Shown: positions 29,063 to 41,162, numbered from the stretch's first letter. The stretch is 64,000 bases of DNA from Manis javanica (GCF_040802235.1 NC_133157.1:87964001-88028000), one strand, 5' to 3'. Numbers and translations are program-made. Notes: a model not told the origin generated them from the sequence alone.

Positions 29063-31986
29063 GATCTGCCTGAGTTTACTAGTGAGCCGAGTCTGTCAGA
29101 GAGACTCCACTAGAGGTCACAGGGCTTAGGAACTAAGCAATGACGGCAGGGAGCTAACATTCTGCTCCTTTTGCAGAAAGGAGCAAAGTCTCTGAGTTTC
29201 AGGAAGGCACAGAGGTTGGTGCTCAGAATCATGGTGTTTAAGAACACCTCCTCCAATCTGAGGGACCTTGAAAGGAAACCCTAATGTCTAAGCTCCCAGT
29301 GTAGCAAATATTTACTGTGTTGTTCTCATGACAATAAATATGGGAAATAGCTTAGAAGTGGAATTATTATGAAAGTAAGTAGGCTTATTTATTTAAAAGT
29401 AACATAACCTGAAAAATGTATAGAATCTGAAAAGTAAGCATTCTTCTACTTTCATTGTCTTCACACGGATGTGAATCTTCATTTTATGATCTTTCAGCTA
29501 ACAGGTCACAGTGGCTTGCTGATGATGGACCGTGGTGTATGTAGAGTGATATCAAAGTGGACAATAAAGAATACTGTCTTTCCAAAAGATTTTTGTGGTC
29601 AAAGAGCTTTGACAAACTTTGGGTTAAGCCAAACAAATAACATTTTATTCATCTCTTGCTAGCCAGACATTGTCGGAGGCTTCGTGATATATAAGATGCA
29701 TATATGTGTCATAATATTCCTTAAACCTGTTTTAATTCCGAGACCTTCTTTTGCTTTATAGAGAAATTGTGAAACTTTAGGGAAACGCTTTTTTTGAGCT
29801 TTGCAGTCCCAGCCCAGGCTTTCTCCTGGCTGTTTGGGAGGGCAGCTCAGGCCTAAGGACTGGCTCCTGTGTATGTGGCTCTGTTTCTGGCCACACCGTT
29901 CTCCTCCCTGGCTCCTAGGATCACTACTATTCAGCTGAGAGCCACACAGGGAGTGTGAGTGTGCAGGCCCAGCTTCAGGGCAGTCTGTGCCCTGGTCAAA
30001 CGGTCCTCAGCAGGCACCCAAGGCCAAGACAGTCATGCATTCCCAGACTCCCCTGGGAGAGGATTTTGTTCAATTTTTTCTAGTTCACCCTACAGGGAGG
30101 AAGCTTGACGTAGCTTCTGAATGGCTAGGGGCTATACCCCAGGTCAGGGTCAAGTCTCTTTCCCATGGGCCTTCAAGCCAGGGAGGCAGCCTGATGCAAG
30201 GGCCAGGGACCCTGCCTCTGGAGTCCTGGAGTTGAAGGCTGGAGGGAGGGCTGCAGCTCTGGCTCAGGGGGATTCAAGGCCAGCAGACCCCACCTTCTCC
30301 AAGGGTCATTGGTAATCTTCTGCAATGTATGCCAGTTAAAACAGTATTTCTTTACCCTATTTATTCATTTTTGTCATTTCTCATTTTGCTTCATGACCCA
30401 ATTATTATTTTTTATGATTATGGAAATTCAATGCTTTCAAAGATTCACCCTCAAGGACTCTCCCATTAACATTTTCCATTAACAGAAATGCTGTCTGTTC
30501 CAATCTTTTGTCCTCCATCATTTCCTGTTCTTCTCCAGGTCTTGACCTTGCTGCCTGGGACACTGTCAGGGATGTTTCCACCTGTGCATTCTGAGTGTGT
30601 GAACATTTGTCTCAAGGGTTCTTCTGAATGAAGTATAATCTCTGATGTCTTTCTCTTGTCAAACAATTTAGGAATAAAATGAAAATATGGGCACTATAAA
30701 ATCAAAATATATTTTAACTTCCCATTTGATTAATACTCCTTTTATATTTCCATAGAGTTAAATTAGCGCCCCCTGATGACTATATGTCACCTTTATGGGT
30801 AAGGTACAAGAGTAAGCCACCTTGACAAAAATGCTCACATATGTCTCCAGTGTAAGGGAACAATCTTCCATCCTTCCATTGCCAGGGACAGTTCACAGGG
30901 AGTACGACAAAGGAACTTCTCACCATATACTTGTTCTTATGCATAATCAAGGAATGATGCTATCACAGGGATCCAGTGTAGCTTCACTATAAAAGAGCAC
31001 AACCACCAGCACTCAGCCAGGATATAGGAGGGAGGGAGATGGAGCACTGCTACAGAGGTCACCTTAGTATAATCATCACTCAAATTAAAACTACACGAGG
31101 TGAAGAGCTTTGTGTTCAGTTTTGAATTCTCACCAATTAGTACAAATTCTGGCTTGTGAAAGCCCTTTAGTAAATATTTACTTACCTAATAAAATGAATG
31201 GGTGATAATCTAATGATTCTGACAATAACCTTGTGAGTTCAATGTATTTATATTTTTACTAATATCATGAAGTAAATATTGAGGAATCCCAAACTCTTGG
31301 AGTTCTTCAAAAGAACCAAACAAGGGTCTCTGTGACAAGATTGGTATGAAATTATAAATCAAGTACAAGAATACCGGAAAGTTTACAAATATTTGAAAAT
31401 TAAACAATGCTTCTTAACACCTAGTAGGTCAAAAAAAATCAAAAGAGAATTTAAAAATACCTTGGAGAAAATTAAAATGGAAACACAACATACTAAAATT
31501 CATGAGATGCAGCAAAAGCCTTCTAAGAGGGCAGTGAATTAACACCTACATTAAGAAAAAAAGAAAGATCTTAAATAAGAGATCTAACTATGCATTTTAT
31601 GGAACTAGATAAACTGAGACTGCTTGCTAGTCTAATACTAAACTAGATGGTATATACAGATGGTATATAAACCCAGACTACTTAATCTATTTACTTTCTT
31701 CATTATTTGAAATCCTAGAATAATTTTTGGGAGAAAGAAAGCTATTCAAGTCGGTCTCCTTTTCTTGAAACTGAAATTCATATTACTGAAAAATTAAAAT
31801 AGCAGGTCACCTCATAAAGGCCTGAGTTTTCAGACACACATTTGGTGAATATAGCTGGTATTCTTTTGGATATAAATGGAAAAGACACAGATCAAATCTG
31901 CTCTCACTCATATAATAGAAATGATCAAGCACAGGTGTCAGTCACAGGTGAACCCTGGGCACGAACCATAGCTCTAGGACTGGGTC
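29063..31986. other. Intergenic region, no gene recognised
   Basis: 29,790-30,320 is a GC-rich island of unknown origin with an 82-codon frame (29,987-30,235) lacking any domain. The rest is AT-rich with A-runs at about 31,430 and 31,555, suggestive of decayed retroelements. Confidence 0.45.
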
Positions 31987-32290
31987 TATGGGTAAAATTT
32001 TAACATTTCCAGAGTATCTCGCTTGTCTTTGGTGCATTTGTATAACCTCAGGGGTGGAGAGAAGTTCATCTCCATGTCAGTGGGTAATAAATAACCTGGG
32101 TAACAGAAGGGATGTCTGAACCTGAGAGGTTAAGGTGAGGGACTTGCTTGCTTGCTTGCTTCTTCTGGAGCAGGGGAGTGGGACATGCTAGACTGCAGTT
32201 TGTCAGCAATAAATGGGTTTTAAACTTTATTCCTCCCTTTGACTGATTTCAGTTTATAGAGGTATTTTGCCCCAAGATTTCCTCTCCCTG
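31987..32290 (+). mobile_element. Solo ERV-L-type LTR
   Basis: Aligns with both ERV-L LTRs (33,321-33,617 and 39,527-39,827) but in the opposite orientation. Shared words are 'gggtaaaatttt', 'cttctggagcaggggag', 'aataaatgggttttaaactt' (polyadenylation-like) and 'ctttgactgatttcagttta'. It contains a short 'gcttgcttgcttgcttgctt' expansion near 32,145. I found no clean flanking duplication. Confidence 0.85.
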
Positions 32291-32920
32291 GAGTTGCAGA
32301 TCTTACCCTTTCCATCCTGCCTCCTCTGGCTTGGTTCCATCTTGTTTCTTATAGTGACTCACATCTTCTGATAAAAGGAAGGAATCCTGGTGGACACTGA
32401 CTTCTGCAGGAACACCCAGGGGGCTCTATCCCTAGAGATCGCCTCTGGGTATGGGTTTGCCCCTCTAGACACTGAGAATCACATCTTTCTCTCCAAAGCT
32501 TTTTTGTTTCTGAACCTCATCAAAGATGGTCCATTTCTTTCTGATCCGAGTTGTTGCTCAGTGAAGAGGTACACATACATACAGCGTCTGGTAGTATGAT
32601 CAAAAAAGATTAATTTTCTAGGGTGTCCATATTTTCTAGGCTATAGTAGAGCCATTAGTCAATCTTTGCCCATTCACCTAGCAGCGCAGTGGTCATAGCC
32701 TAGTTTCTAAAGACTGTGGCTTACGTTTTCCTCACAGAATAATTAGCCATTTTTAGTGCTTGCAAAAGACAAGGATCATAGCAATGTTGTGTCCACCCCA
32801 CTGTTTGATGGAAATAGAGATTTTCAAAAAAATGTTACATATAAAACAAGCACACTGAATTCCAAAGGTGTATCAGAGACCATTAGACTTTCTGAAGAAG
32901 CCGGGGTAGGCCAGTAGCAG
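32291..32920. other. Intergenic spacer, no gene recognised
   Basis: Short open frames only, with no repeat family I can name. Confidence 0.4.
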
Positions 32921-33268
32921 ATGGCAGGGCGGAGGGGCTCCCATGAGCTCCATGCCTGGGTGGCGCAGGTGTTGGAAGCACAGCCCTGCACCCTCCGCTC
33001 CTCTCAGCCTGAGCCTGGAAAGGCCCGCCGCCCGCGGATGAAAATTCTTTCCTGGTTATGGAGACTGTCCAACCACCAGGAGCTCATCACTGCTGAGTGG
33101 GAACATGCAAGCAAGTCTCCCATCCTTTACGGACTCTCTGTGAATGAAGCTGTATGTACATCTACCATGACAGGAAGTGATGCAGAAGAGATTATTTCCC
33201 AGTGTGCAGTACTGGTGGCAGAGAAGTTCTTCATTCTTCAGAGCACTTTCTATACTAACAGTTTGTGA
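32921..33268 (+). other. 115-codon open frame, unassigned; possible processed pseudogene fragment
   Basis: An uninterrupted frame starts at an ATG with moderate context (gcagATGG) in GC-rich sequence and ends at TGA 33,266-33,268. The last ~55 residues (for example ASKSPILYGLSVNEAV and TGSDAEEIISQC) look more like ordinary folded protein than random translation. I do not recognise the family. It has no introns and lies about 50 bases outside the ERV-L LTR. A retroposed gene fragment, cut or followed by the provirus, is one explanation. A chance frame is another. Confidence 0.3.
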
Positions 33269-33320
33269 TAGTTGTGTGGGTGGTGCTGACAGAAAAGGAT
33301 TTCTTTTAACCAGCTAAATC

Positions 33321-33617
33321 TGGGGAGAGGAAATCCCGGGACAAAATACCTCTGAAAACCGAAATCAGTCAAAGGGAGAAATAAAGTTTAAAATCCGTTT
33401 ATTGCTTACAAACTGCAGTCCAGTGCCATCTCTCTCCCCTCTTCAGAAGTGAGTGAGCAAGCAAGCCCCTCCCCTTAACCTCTTAGGTTCAGACATGCCC
33501 TCAGTTGCCCAGGTAATTACCCATTGACATGGAGATGAACTTCTCTCCACCCCTGAGGATGTGCAAATGCACCAAAGACAGGAGAGAAATTCTGAAAATA
33601 TTACAATTTTACCTACA
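33321..33617 (-). repeat. 3' LTR of the ERV-L provirus
   Basis: About 297 bp. Plus strand starts 'tggggagaggaaatcc' and ends 'ttttacctaca'. Aligned to 39,527-39,827 through 'gtcaaagggagaaataaagt', 'acaaactgcagtccag' and 'acatggagatgaacttctct'. The end positions may be off by a few bases. Confidence 0.88.
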
Positions 33618-33969
33618 GGCCACCCCTCCAGAAACCTCACCTTACATTCTACTTGTTCCCCTTTTCTCTGCAATAGTCCCTGGGCAAGAAAACTGGAGCA
33701 CTGTGACCAGACTAATGACATAACAATAGTGACAGCAATAAAATTATGATAATCCTCAAGCCGGAGGATTCAGCTAGGTTCAAAGTCTCATGCAGATTAA
33801 GTCCATAGCTGGTCCATTCCATAGGTAGGCAGTAGCTGAGGGTTCAGAGCAATCATCGTGTGGCAGCTGCAGACAGGGGGGCACATTCAGGCCACAAGGA
33901 CGTAGGAGAAAATAACCTTAAGGGTGGTAAGATACATGTTTTCATGACACCAGAATAGGCAAATCTTGT

Positions 33970-35845
33970 CCATCAGGTAGGATACATGCAAGAGAGTGAG
34001 TGTTCTTGTGATACAACAGTGGCAGGAATGGGATCTTGTCCTGGTCTAGAATACCACACTTTCACCCCCCTCCCTGTGGGATTTACAGATAGGTCAATGT
34101 ATAGGGCTACAGAAGGTACATACATTGGCCATAAAGATAAAACTTTCCTGCAAGATGCTCTTACCTTCTGGACATTTTGCATACACAACCATGACCTTGG
34201 GGGCCATACAGCTGTTAGTCCAGGAATACACAGGAGGCCAGCTTCCAGGCCTTTCCCCCAAGGTGCCAGAAGAGTCAGTCATCACTGGTCCATGTGTCCA
34301 AATGTGCAGGGTCAGGTCCATTCAACAGTGTCTCCAGGGCTTAATGCAGTAGGGGCTGGCAGCAGGATGTTGCTCCCCTGGCCATATCTTGGCTTCAATA
34401 ACTTGCTTGGTTTCGACGTACAATTACATAAGAGAGGCAGCAATGTGTGTAGTGTATCCACAGGTCTCAAAGCTCCTTTCCATGGCTTCTCATTCAAATG
34501 CCACAGCACTGTCCATAGGCAAACTGACCAAGCCCATAGGCTATTGCTGTCCAACTTCAGGCCAGATTTCAACAAACCAGTGTCCCTCTCTATCATGCCT
34601 GTCCTGGTAGGATGATATGGTACATGAAATTTCCACTTTATTCCTAATTGCTGTACCCATACTTGTAACGCATGTCCAGTAACTATTGATCACTCTCAAT
34701 CACCTCCGTCCGGCCATAGGCTGCAAAGAGAAGTTCCAAGCCTCTCTTGGCGGTTTGCTGATCTGTAAGACGTGCAGGAAAAGCAACCAATAGTCCAGTA
34801 GCCATGTGTTGGGAGCCGGGGCTATGTCCCTTCCCCCATGTCTGAAGGCAGCATGGGAAAGCACAAGCTTGAGAACAGCCGGTGCAGTCCTTGGAAGTTA
34901 TCTGCCCACAAAAACATATCTTGTCCTCCAAGACGAGCCAAGACTCCTCACTCTGAAAATAGGGAGACCTTGAAGATGTGTGGAAACACCGCCTCTGCTT
35001 CTGGCTATGCCCTTCCCCCACTTGCTGATGTGGTGGGAATGGACAATAAAGAACATCCTGGTCACGCATTCCATGAGCAACTAACGGAACTCTGCTGAGC
35101 CTACCTTTGCCCAGTTACCGCTGACGTCAATACTGTGCTTGATTGTCTATTGGATAATGCTATGTCCTGGAATCATGTAACCCCACTGCATTATATAAAC
35201 CCTGGACCTTCAATAAAGTTTTGCTGGCGACGCGAAGGAGCGTCAGCCCTCCCCACCTCTCTTGTATCCTTTATTCCGGTCTCCTCACATCCTTCAGTAG
35301 CTCTGTTTGACTGTTGCGGCTGGACTGCGACAGCCATGTCTACACAAGTCATGGCATACCGATATCCTTTTGATATGGGCAGAGGCACAATATAGTCTAT
35401 TTGCCACCTGACAAGGGGTAATGGCCCCCTTACTATTGTCCCATGTTGCTGTGGGACTCGGTTTTAAGTCCCTCTTAGAGCACGCAAAGCACTCCTTCCA
35501 GGCTCTGCTGACTTCTTTAAAGGTCAATGGCAAGCCCCACTGATGGGCTACTGCCCACATTGTCTTTTGCCCCTCATACAACAAACACTGGTGCAGCCAT
35601 TGGGCCACATCAGAGGCAGGCTTTCCTTCTTGCCAGTGCACCTGGGCCAATGTGTTTGCTTCATCATTCCCTGGGGATACCAAAGGCAAATGACCAGTCA
35701 CGTGATATACAGTAACAGTCTTAGTCTGACCAGAGGCCCATAGGTCTTGCCACAACTCTTGCCTCAAAGGGACTGGTGACCAACCATCCAGTTGGCATGG
35801 TACCATGTTGGTAGCCACAAGGTCAAGCCCTGATAAACGGCCCAA
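33970..35845 (-). pseudogene. pol: ERV-L integrase remnant, split by a nested LTR
   Basis: 35,845-35,294 reads as the end of RNase H (VTGHLPLVSPGNDEAN) followed by the integrase zinc region with a CFAC cysteine pair and SKRD. The core then stops at the nested LTR (34,807-35,289) and resumes at 34,806 with TGLLVAFPAR...LTDQQTAKRGLELLF. The segment 34,596-34,312 (IERDTGLLK at its start) and short pieces down to about 33,973 (VWYSRPGQDPIP) carry the C-terminal domain in other frames. At least three breaks are visible, including the LTR insertion. Confidence 0.82.
34807..35289 (+). mobile_element. Solo LTR, class II (betaretrovirus/IAP-like), nested in ERV-L
   Basis: A 483-bp TG...CA element starting 'tgttgggagccggggc' and ending 'ccggtctcctcaca', plus orientation, opposite to its host provirus. 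It has a TATA-like 'cattatataaacc' (35,190-35,202) and a polyadenylation motif 'caataaag' at 35,211, in the expected promoter-then-AATAAA order. The opening resembles IAP/ERVK-type LTRs. A clean 6-bp target duplication is not visible. The word 'cagtagc' occurs just outside both ends (34,796-34,802 and 35,295-35,301), separated from the LTR by 4-5 bases. Confidence 0.75.
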
Positions 35846-36178
35846 TGGTCAGTGCAGACAATGATGGGGGAATGCTCCTGGGTGATCACGAGCTGTACTG
35901 TCCTCAAGTCAGCTCACTGACTGCTCTACCCCTCTCCATCCTCCATCCATATTGTCTCAGACTTAGGATGGAAAGCCACAGCCCTCCACTTTGGGGGCTG
36001 CCCACAACTAGAGCCATCTATGTACCAAGTATCTTCAGGTATAGGTGCTTTTCCCTCCTGATAAGGAGTCTTGGCTACCAATGGCTCAACAGCAAGTTCT
36101 TCCTACTTCCCACTGGTATAGGTCACTGGCCCCAATAAGCATTGGAGTTCTCCACTTAAGGGGCTAGTAGAAAGGGTG

Positions 36179-37332
36179 CTATGCTGCTCTAAATATATGC
36201 CTCATTTGGCCAGTGTAGGTGTCTGTGCCATGCCACTCCATGGCCTTTGGGTATAGTCTCGCATCCACCCCGCGATGGAAGAGGTGGTTATTACCTTGGT
36301 CAGAACTGTTCCGCTTATGGGCTCCAAAGCCAGCAAGGCATGGTGTACAGCAGCCAGGTGCTTCTCTATGAAGGTGTACCGGGCCTCTGCTCCTTTCCAT
36401 AGTTGTGACCAGAATCCAATATGTTGGCATGTCTGCTCAAACTGTTGCCAAAGAACCCATCCATAGCCATCTTCAGTTACATGACCATCTAGCTCACGGG
36501 GCCTTGATGAGTCCATTACATTCAAGGCCTGCACAGCCTTGACTGCCCGCTTACCAGCAGTAAAAGCAGCTGCACATGTCTCATCCGAGTCCCATCTGAT
36601 GCCCTTTCATACCAACCGGTATAAGGGCTTCAGAATTTGTGCCAAGTGTGGAATAAATACTCTCCAGTAGCCCCAAAAGACCCAAAAACTCTTGTAATAC
36701 TGCCACAGTGGTAGGGGTGGGGAAAGCCTCAACGTTGTCTATAACTGCTTCAGGAACAACTTTAGTTTACCTGACTAGATAACCCGCAAGAATTTCACAG
36801 ACAAACCAGGTCCCTGAACCTTGGTGCTGTTCACAGCCCATCCTTTTTCCTGTAAATGTTGCAACTGTCTAGGAGTTGCCCCTTCTAAATCTGAAAGAGA
36901 ATCAGATGTGAGCATAATGTCATCAATGAAGTGATACAACTGCACTCTTTGCAGTTTCTTCCAGGTGGCCAAGACCTGGGCTACAAGTCCGTGACAGATG
37001 GTGGTACTGTGGAGATATCCCTGTGGAAGGACAGTGAATGTCCACTGCCAATCTTTCCATGTGAAGGCAAACTGTTCCTGGCTTTCTTGTGCTATGTCAA
37101 TAGAGAAGAAAGCATTAGCAAGGTCTGCTACATAATGATACGTTCCCAGCTCTTGGCTGAGGGTGCCCAGAATGTCTGCTAAAGAGGGGAAAACAGCATG
37201 CAAAGAGGGTGTGACTTTATTCAATTCCCTGTAGTCCACAGTCATCCTCCAGGATCCATCTGGCTTTCTCTCTGGCCACACTGGGGAATTAAAAGGACTA
37301 TGAGTGGGATTTATGATCCCCACCCTCTCCAA
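36179..37332 (-). pseudogene. pol: ERV-L reverse transcriptase / RNase H remnant
   Basis: 37,332-36,775 is an almost continuous RT. It has a THSPFNSPVWP entry segment, YRELNKVTPSLHAVFPS, DLANAFFSI (first catalytic Asp), LPQGYLHS and the active site FIDDIMLT. It ends at a stop after KFLRVI. Connection and RNase H parts continue in other frames at 36,534-36,179 (DGYGWVLWQQ, TFIEKHLAAVHHALLALE). Several stops between 36,775 and 36,534 disable it. Confidence 0.9.
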
Positions 37333-37389
37333 CTCCCGTAGAGTTTCTCCAATTTCTTGTGCCCTCTAGGCAATTTATACTGCTTAGTA

Positions 37390-37740
37390 TTAGTCACCCG
37401 CTGAGGTACAGGCAGAGCTGCAGGTGGGTGTGTAACATGTCCTCTCAGAACTGCCTTTATCACATGTACCGTCAGTGTGAACTCCCCTGCAGTGGTCTGT
37501 AACCACAAGCAGGATATCTACCCCCCAAATATATTCAGGGATGGGAGAAATGTACATGGTATACTCCTTTGGGGGTAAAAGCCCTATCCCCAATGAGATC
37601 TGGGCTTCCTTCACTCTAATTACCTTACCCCCATAGCCATCTATCACATCAGGGGACCCAGGAAAATGCTCAGGGTTGCCATGAATCAAAGAACACTCAG
37701 TTCATGTGTCCTCCAGCACTGGGACATGTTGTACATTCAT
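37390..37740 (-). pseudogene. pro: ERV-L aspartic protease remnant
   Basis: The open part (37,689-37,500) shows DVIDGYGGKVIRVKEAQISL and the flap-to-C-terminal pattern of a retroviral protease. Just upstream the expected catalytic Asp-Thr-Gly reads GAC ACA TGA (37,710-37,702), so the glycine codon is a stop inside the active-site motif. The sequence after it (T-E-C-S-L) keeps the expected context. Confidence 0.75.
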
Positions 37741-37819
37741 AGGGGACCAATGAATTGCTAATGCTACAGACTACCTATGGTCCCCACCACATCCCCCAAG
37801 TGGGGACTTTGACCACCCC

Positions 37820-39500
37820 AGTCAGTCAAACAGCGATGCCCAGTCATCCTCCCATGGTGGTGAGGGCTCAGGCGAATCCTGAATACTGTCTCCCATGAAG
37901 TTTTGCAGGGACACAGGCCGGGCATGAGGCCTTGACTCTGGTTTCCATGTCCTGGTCCTCAGTGGCTGGAACTGCTGCTCTGGCTTTAATTGGTGCCACA
38001 GTTCTAACAATATTCTATTGGGCTGCCCATTGAGTTGTTCTTTCACTAACCCAGCCTTTACCAAATCAACCCACCAGGGTCCTTGAGACCTTCAAGGGGG
38101 CCGTTGTACTTCTCCTTTCACTAGTAGCCTGTACTTCCCTCCGTGGCCTTATTGTTTCAACCTCTCCCAGATCTGCTAAAGTACAAGTAGCCTCACTTAT
38201 GGGTTGCCCCAGGTGGATGGCAAGAGTAGTCACTAGGGACCCAAAGAGAGATATGGGAGCTTATGCAGCACCAGATTTCTGATTCCTACAGTGAACACCT
38301 CCTCATCGGGTCCCTAGGGGTCCATAGTATACATATTTTTCATATCCAATTCCCACAGTACCTGTTGGAGCTCTGTATATGTTTTCCAACTACTGGGAAA
38401 ATATTGTAAATCACCCTGATTAGGCCAAACTACCCTGATGGCAGCTGTCAGCCATTCCAGGAGTGTCTGATTCCCTGAGGCGTGACGGGTATTTTGCAAC
38501 CAATGGCAGAGGGAAGGGTGAGTCATCACGGAAGCCAGTCTACTCATCTCAGTACCCGACATAACAATGTTTCCCATCCCCATAACCCAGAAATATAGAA
38601 ATCATGTAGGCAGAGATTCCAATAGTTTCTGCCTATACCGGATGCTCATGTCCACCAGCTCACCCTAGGTATAGGGGGGGACCATGGAGTGCTGCACAAC
38701 CTGGGGAGGTTGCTGCTCCTCCCCTTGAGGAGCCCGCAGTTGTTTCATTTTTATTTTCTTAATTACAGCTGATGGGTCTTTAAAACAGGAGAAGATGGCA
38801 CCTCTGGCATTGGCCTTGGTAGGAGATCCACCAATGGTCCTGCCTTCTCCTCTTCTCCCTCGGGATCCTCCCCCAACTGCTCCTCTTCCACCTTTTCTGG
38901 GGCTGAAGGCTCTACTCTTTCCTCCCCCTCCCCAACCGCCTCCTGAAAGGCTGCGTTTCCTGCTGCCTTCCCCCTTGCCACTAAGGAGTCGTCTAGGAGC
39001 ATGACCTGTATTTTCAGGGACTGTCTCTCTTCTTTAATGGCATCCCACAGGTTATCGGCCAGCTCCTCCAGGCGATGCTGAAGTGTCTTTCTCCCGCCTA
39101 AGTCCCTTTTTCTCCTGTGTAACATTTTCCACTATCTTGATAAAAAGAGAACCTACAATGCCATTTTCTACATGACCCCCTAAGGTCTCCAAGCAGTCTT
39201 CCAACTCATGGAGGCTTAATTCTGCAGCTTTTGGGGTTTCCACTCTTCCCCAGCTTTGGGGAAGGCCCCACCCCTCTAAGAGGTACTTTACCCTAGACCA
39301 ATTCCCCACTAGGTGTTTCCAAATTGGAAGCCCCAACAGCTAGGGGGATAATAACAGGTGAAGCTGCACTCTTTGCCGCTGCATCCACTGAGGCCTTCCT
39401 GCCATCCACAGGGGGTCTTCTGGGCATTTTCCCACCATTTCTAGGGGAAACCTTCCCAAAGGTCGCACCCATTATGACAGATTTCGGGCTCAGAGGAACC
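37820..39500 (-). pseudogene. gag: ERV-L gag remnant
   Basis: Scattered minus-strand frames lie where gag is expected between the 5' LTR and protease. 39,336-39,052 and 39,125-38,763 include HRLEELADNLWDAIKEERQ, followed by an acidic Glu/Pro-rich stretch. 38,583-38,314 contains a capsid-like NQTLLEWLTAAIRVVW. 38,064-37,822 is a nucleocapsid/linker-like piece with no intact zinc knuckle visible. The assignment is by position and weak resemblance. Confidence 0.65.
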
Positions 39501-39526
39501 CTGCCCACTGCCGCCAGATTTAAGTA

Positions 39527-39827
39527 CGGGGAGATGAAATCCCAGGCCAAAATACCTCTACAAACTGATATCAGTCAAAGGGAGAAATAAAGTTTAAAAC
39601 CCATTTATTGTTTACAAACTGCAGTCCAGCGCTGTCTCTCTCCCCTGCTCCTGAAGAAGCAAGCTAGCAAGCAAGCCCCTCCCCTTAACCTCTCAGGTTC
39701 AGACACGCCCTCAGTTGCCCAGATAATTACCCACTGACATGGAGATGAACTTCTCTCCACCCCTGAGTATATGCAAATGCACCAAAGCCACGTGAGATAT
39801 TCTGGAAATAGTACAATTTTACCCACA
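39527..39827 (-). repeat. 5' LTR of the ERV-L provirus
   Basis: About 301 bp by alignment with the 3' LTR. Read on the minus strand it starts TGTGGGTAAAATTG and ends near TCATCTCCCCG. Internal sequence then reads TCTGGCGGCAGTGGGCAGG (39,520-39,502), a candidate but not convincing primer site. ERV-L elements are usually tRNA-Leu-primed. Confidence 0.88.
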
Positions 39828-41162
39828 CTAGGGAAGATTTCTGTAAGTGTAAGATGTTAGCTCATGAGGACCTAAGGAAAGCTGGATGGCTGATTTTTGC
39901 TAATTAACAAGATGTTAAAGAGTGCATGACTGTAGTGGAACGCTCCTAGGCTTTGAAACTAATTTCTATTAAAGATCCCCAGTGACATATTCAGGCACTG
40001 TGCTCTTACTGGTGAGGGATTATGATGAGGACTTGAACAGATGATGTCACCATTCAAAATTAGAGGATCTCTGCTGACCTCTTCTCGTAGACTTTGTATT
40101 AACAAAGTGCTGGACTTTACCGGAAAGCTGCAAAACTTATTGGTTTGGGTATATTTACAGTAAACTGATTAAAACTTTTTCTATAAGGAGAAAAATTAAG
40201 ACCATTTATTTTAAAAAAAAAATGAAGTCTTGCCTTCCAATCTGCTTTCTCACTGGTTGCTTTCAAAGCAAGGTCTTAAAGAAATATTGACATTTTTCTC
40301 ATGACAAATCCTCTCAGGACATTGTGTAAATTGTGGTAAGTGCAAAGGGAGAGGAAAACATTTTTAGCTTTATTGTCAGTATAACCCTGCCTACTTGAAT
40401 GTTCTCTTCTTGTTTCATTAACTCAGGATGCAAATCAGCTTAAATATTCAGTTTCCAATATTTTAAAATGTAATGTTACTTATGAAAAGTATTTTGCATA
40501 AAGTTGTGTATGTGTTGTATATATACCTCAAGTTCATGTTAATGGCTTTGACCATTATGTTCTAAAGAAAAGCAAATAACGCAAGAATATGCTCAGATAT
40601 AACTGTAATGAGATGAGTACTGCCAGTGGTGTTAAGTGCCATTTTGTGCTATGCCCTAATGTTCTCTGTATTTTATTAACCAGTCCCCTAAAACCACTGA
40701 GCTGCTGTTTATTAAAAAAAAATGTAAGTAAAATGGAAAGGCTTGATATTATGTCCCTGTTTTTTTTTGTTGTTGATCAAATGACAGACATGGAAACATG
40801 TAACCCAACTGAGTAGGATACGTAACAAATTCCTGCCTTAAAATTACTAATGGGCAGAACTGCACATTCAACAATCATCAGGTTCCCTTTATTGGACCTG
40901 TGTCATCTAAGTTACTGACTAAATTGTTAATCCATTAATGAGTAAATCATTAGTTATGATTAAAATTATCAACAGATTTTTGTTAGCATTAAAGGAAAAC
41001 TGCTTGTGAAATGTGTCTATCCAGAGAAATGTCACACTATAAATATTATTAAATAATTAAGCTAGAGTCTTCCTAGGTATCAAATTATATGTCAAGCATT
41101 TAAAGTGAATTTGAATTTGGAGATGAGAAGTAAAGCATATTTTCCAAGCAACAAAGATTTCT
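39828..41162. other. Intergenic region, no gene recognised
   Basis: AT-rich sequence with an A-run at 40,212-40,221. Only short frames, the longest 75 codons at 40,589-40,816 with no domain. It could include the 3' part of a retroposed transcript, but I cannot show that. Confidence 0.4.

Larger units (their letters stand above)
33321..39827 (-). mobile_element. ERV-L (class III) endogenous provirus
   Basis: A minus-strand provirus with two ~300-bp LTRs and internal gag-pro-RT-RNase H-integrase homology. No env is present, as is usual for ERV-L. Its internal part is about 5.9 kb, of which 0.48 kb is a nested LTR at 34,807-35,289. Reverse transcriptase type (F-I-D-D active site, LANAFFSI, VLPQGYLHS) and the short LTRs place it with ERV-L rather than gamma- or betaretroviruses. 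All genes carry stops or frameshifts. I could not find a clean 5-bp target duplication, so the outer boundaries are by LTR alignment only. Confidence 0.9.

Noticed and set aside
39500..39526. Confident primer-binding-site call for the ERV-L
   Set aside because: The sequence after the LTR (TGGCGGCAGTGGGCAGG on the minus strand) has only partial resemblance to a tRNA-Leu complement, and the LTR end is uncertain.
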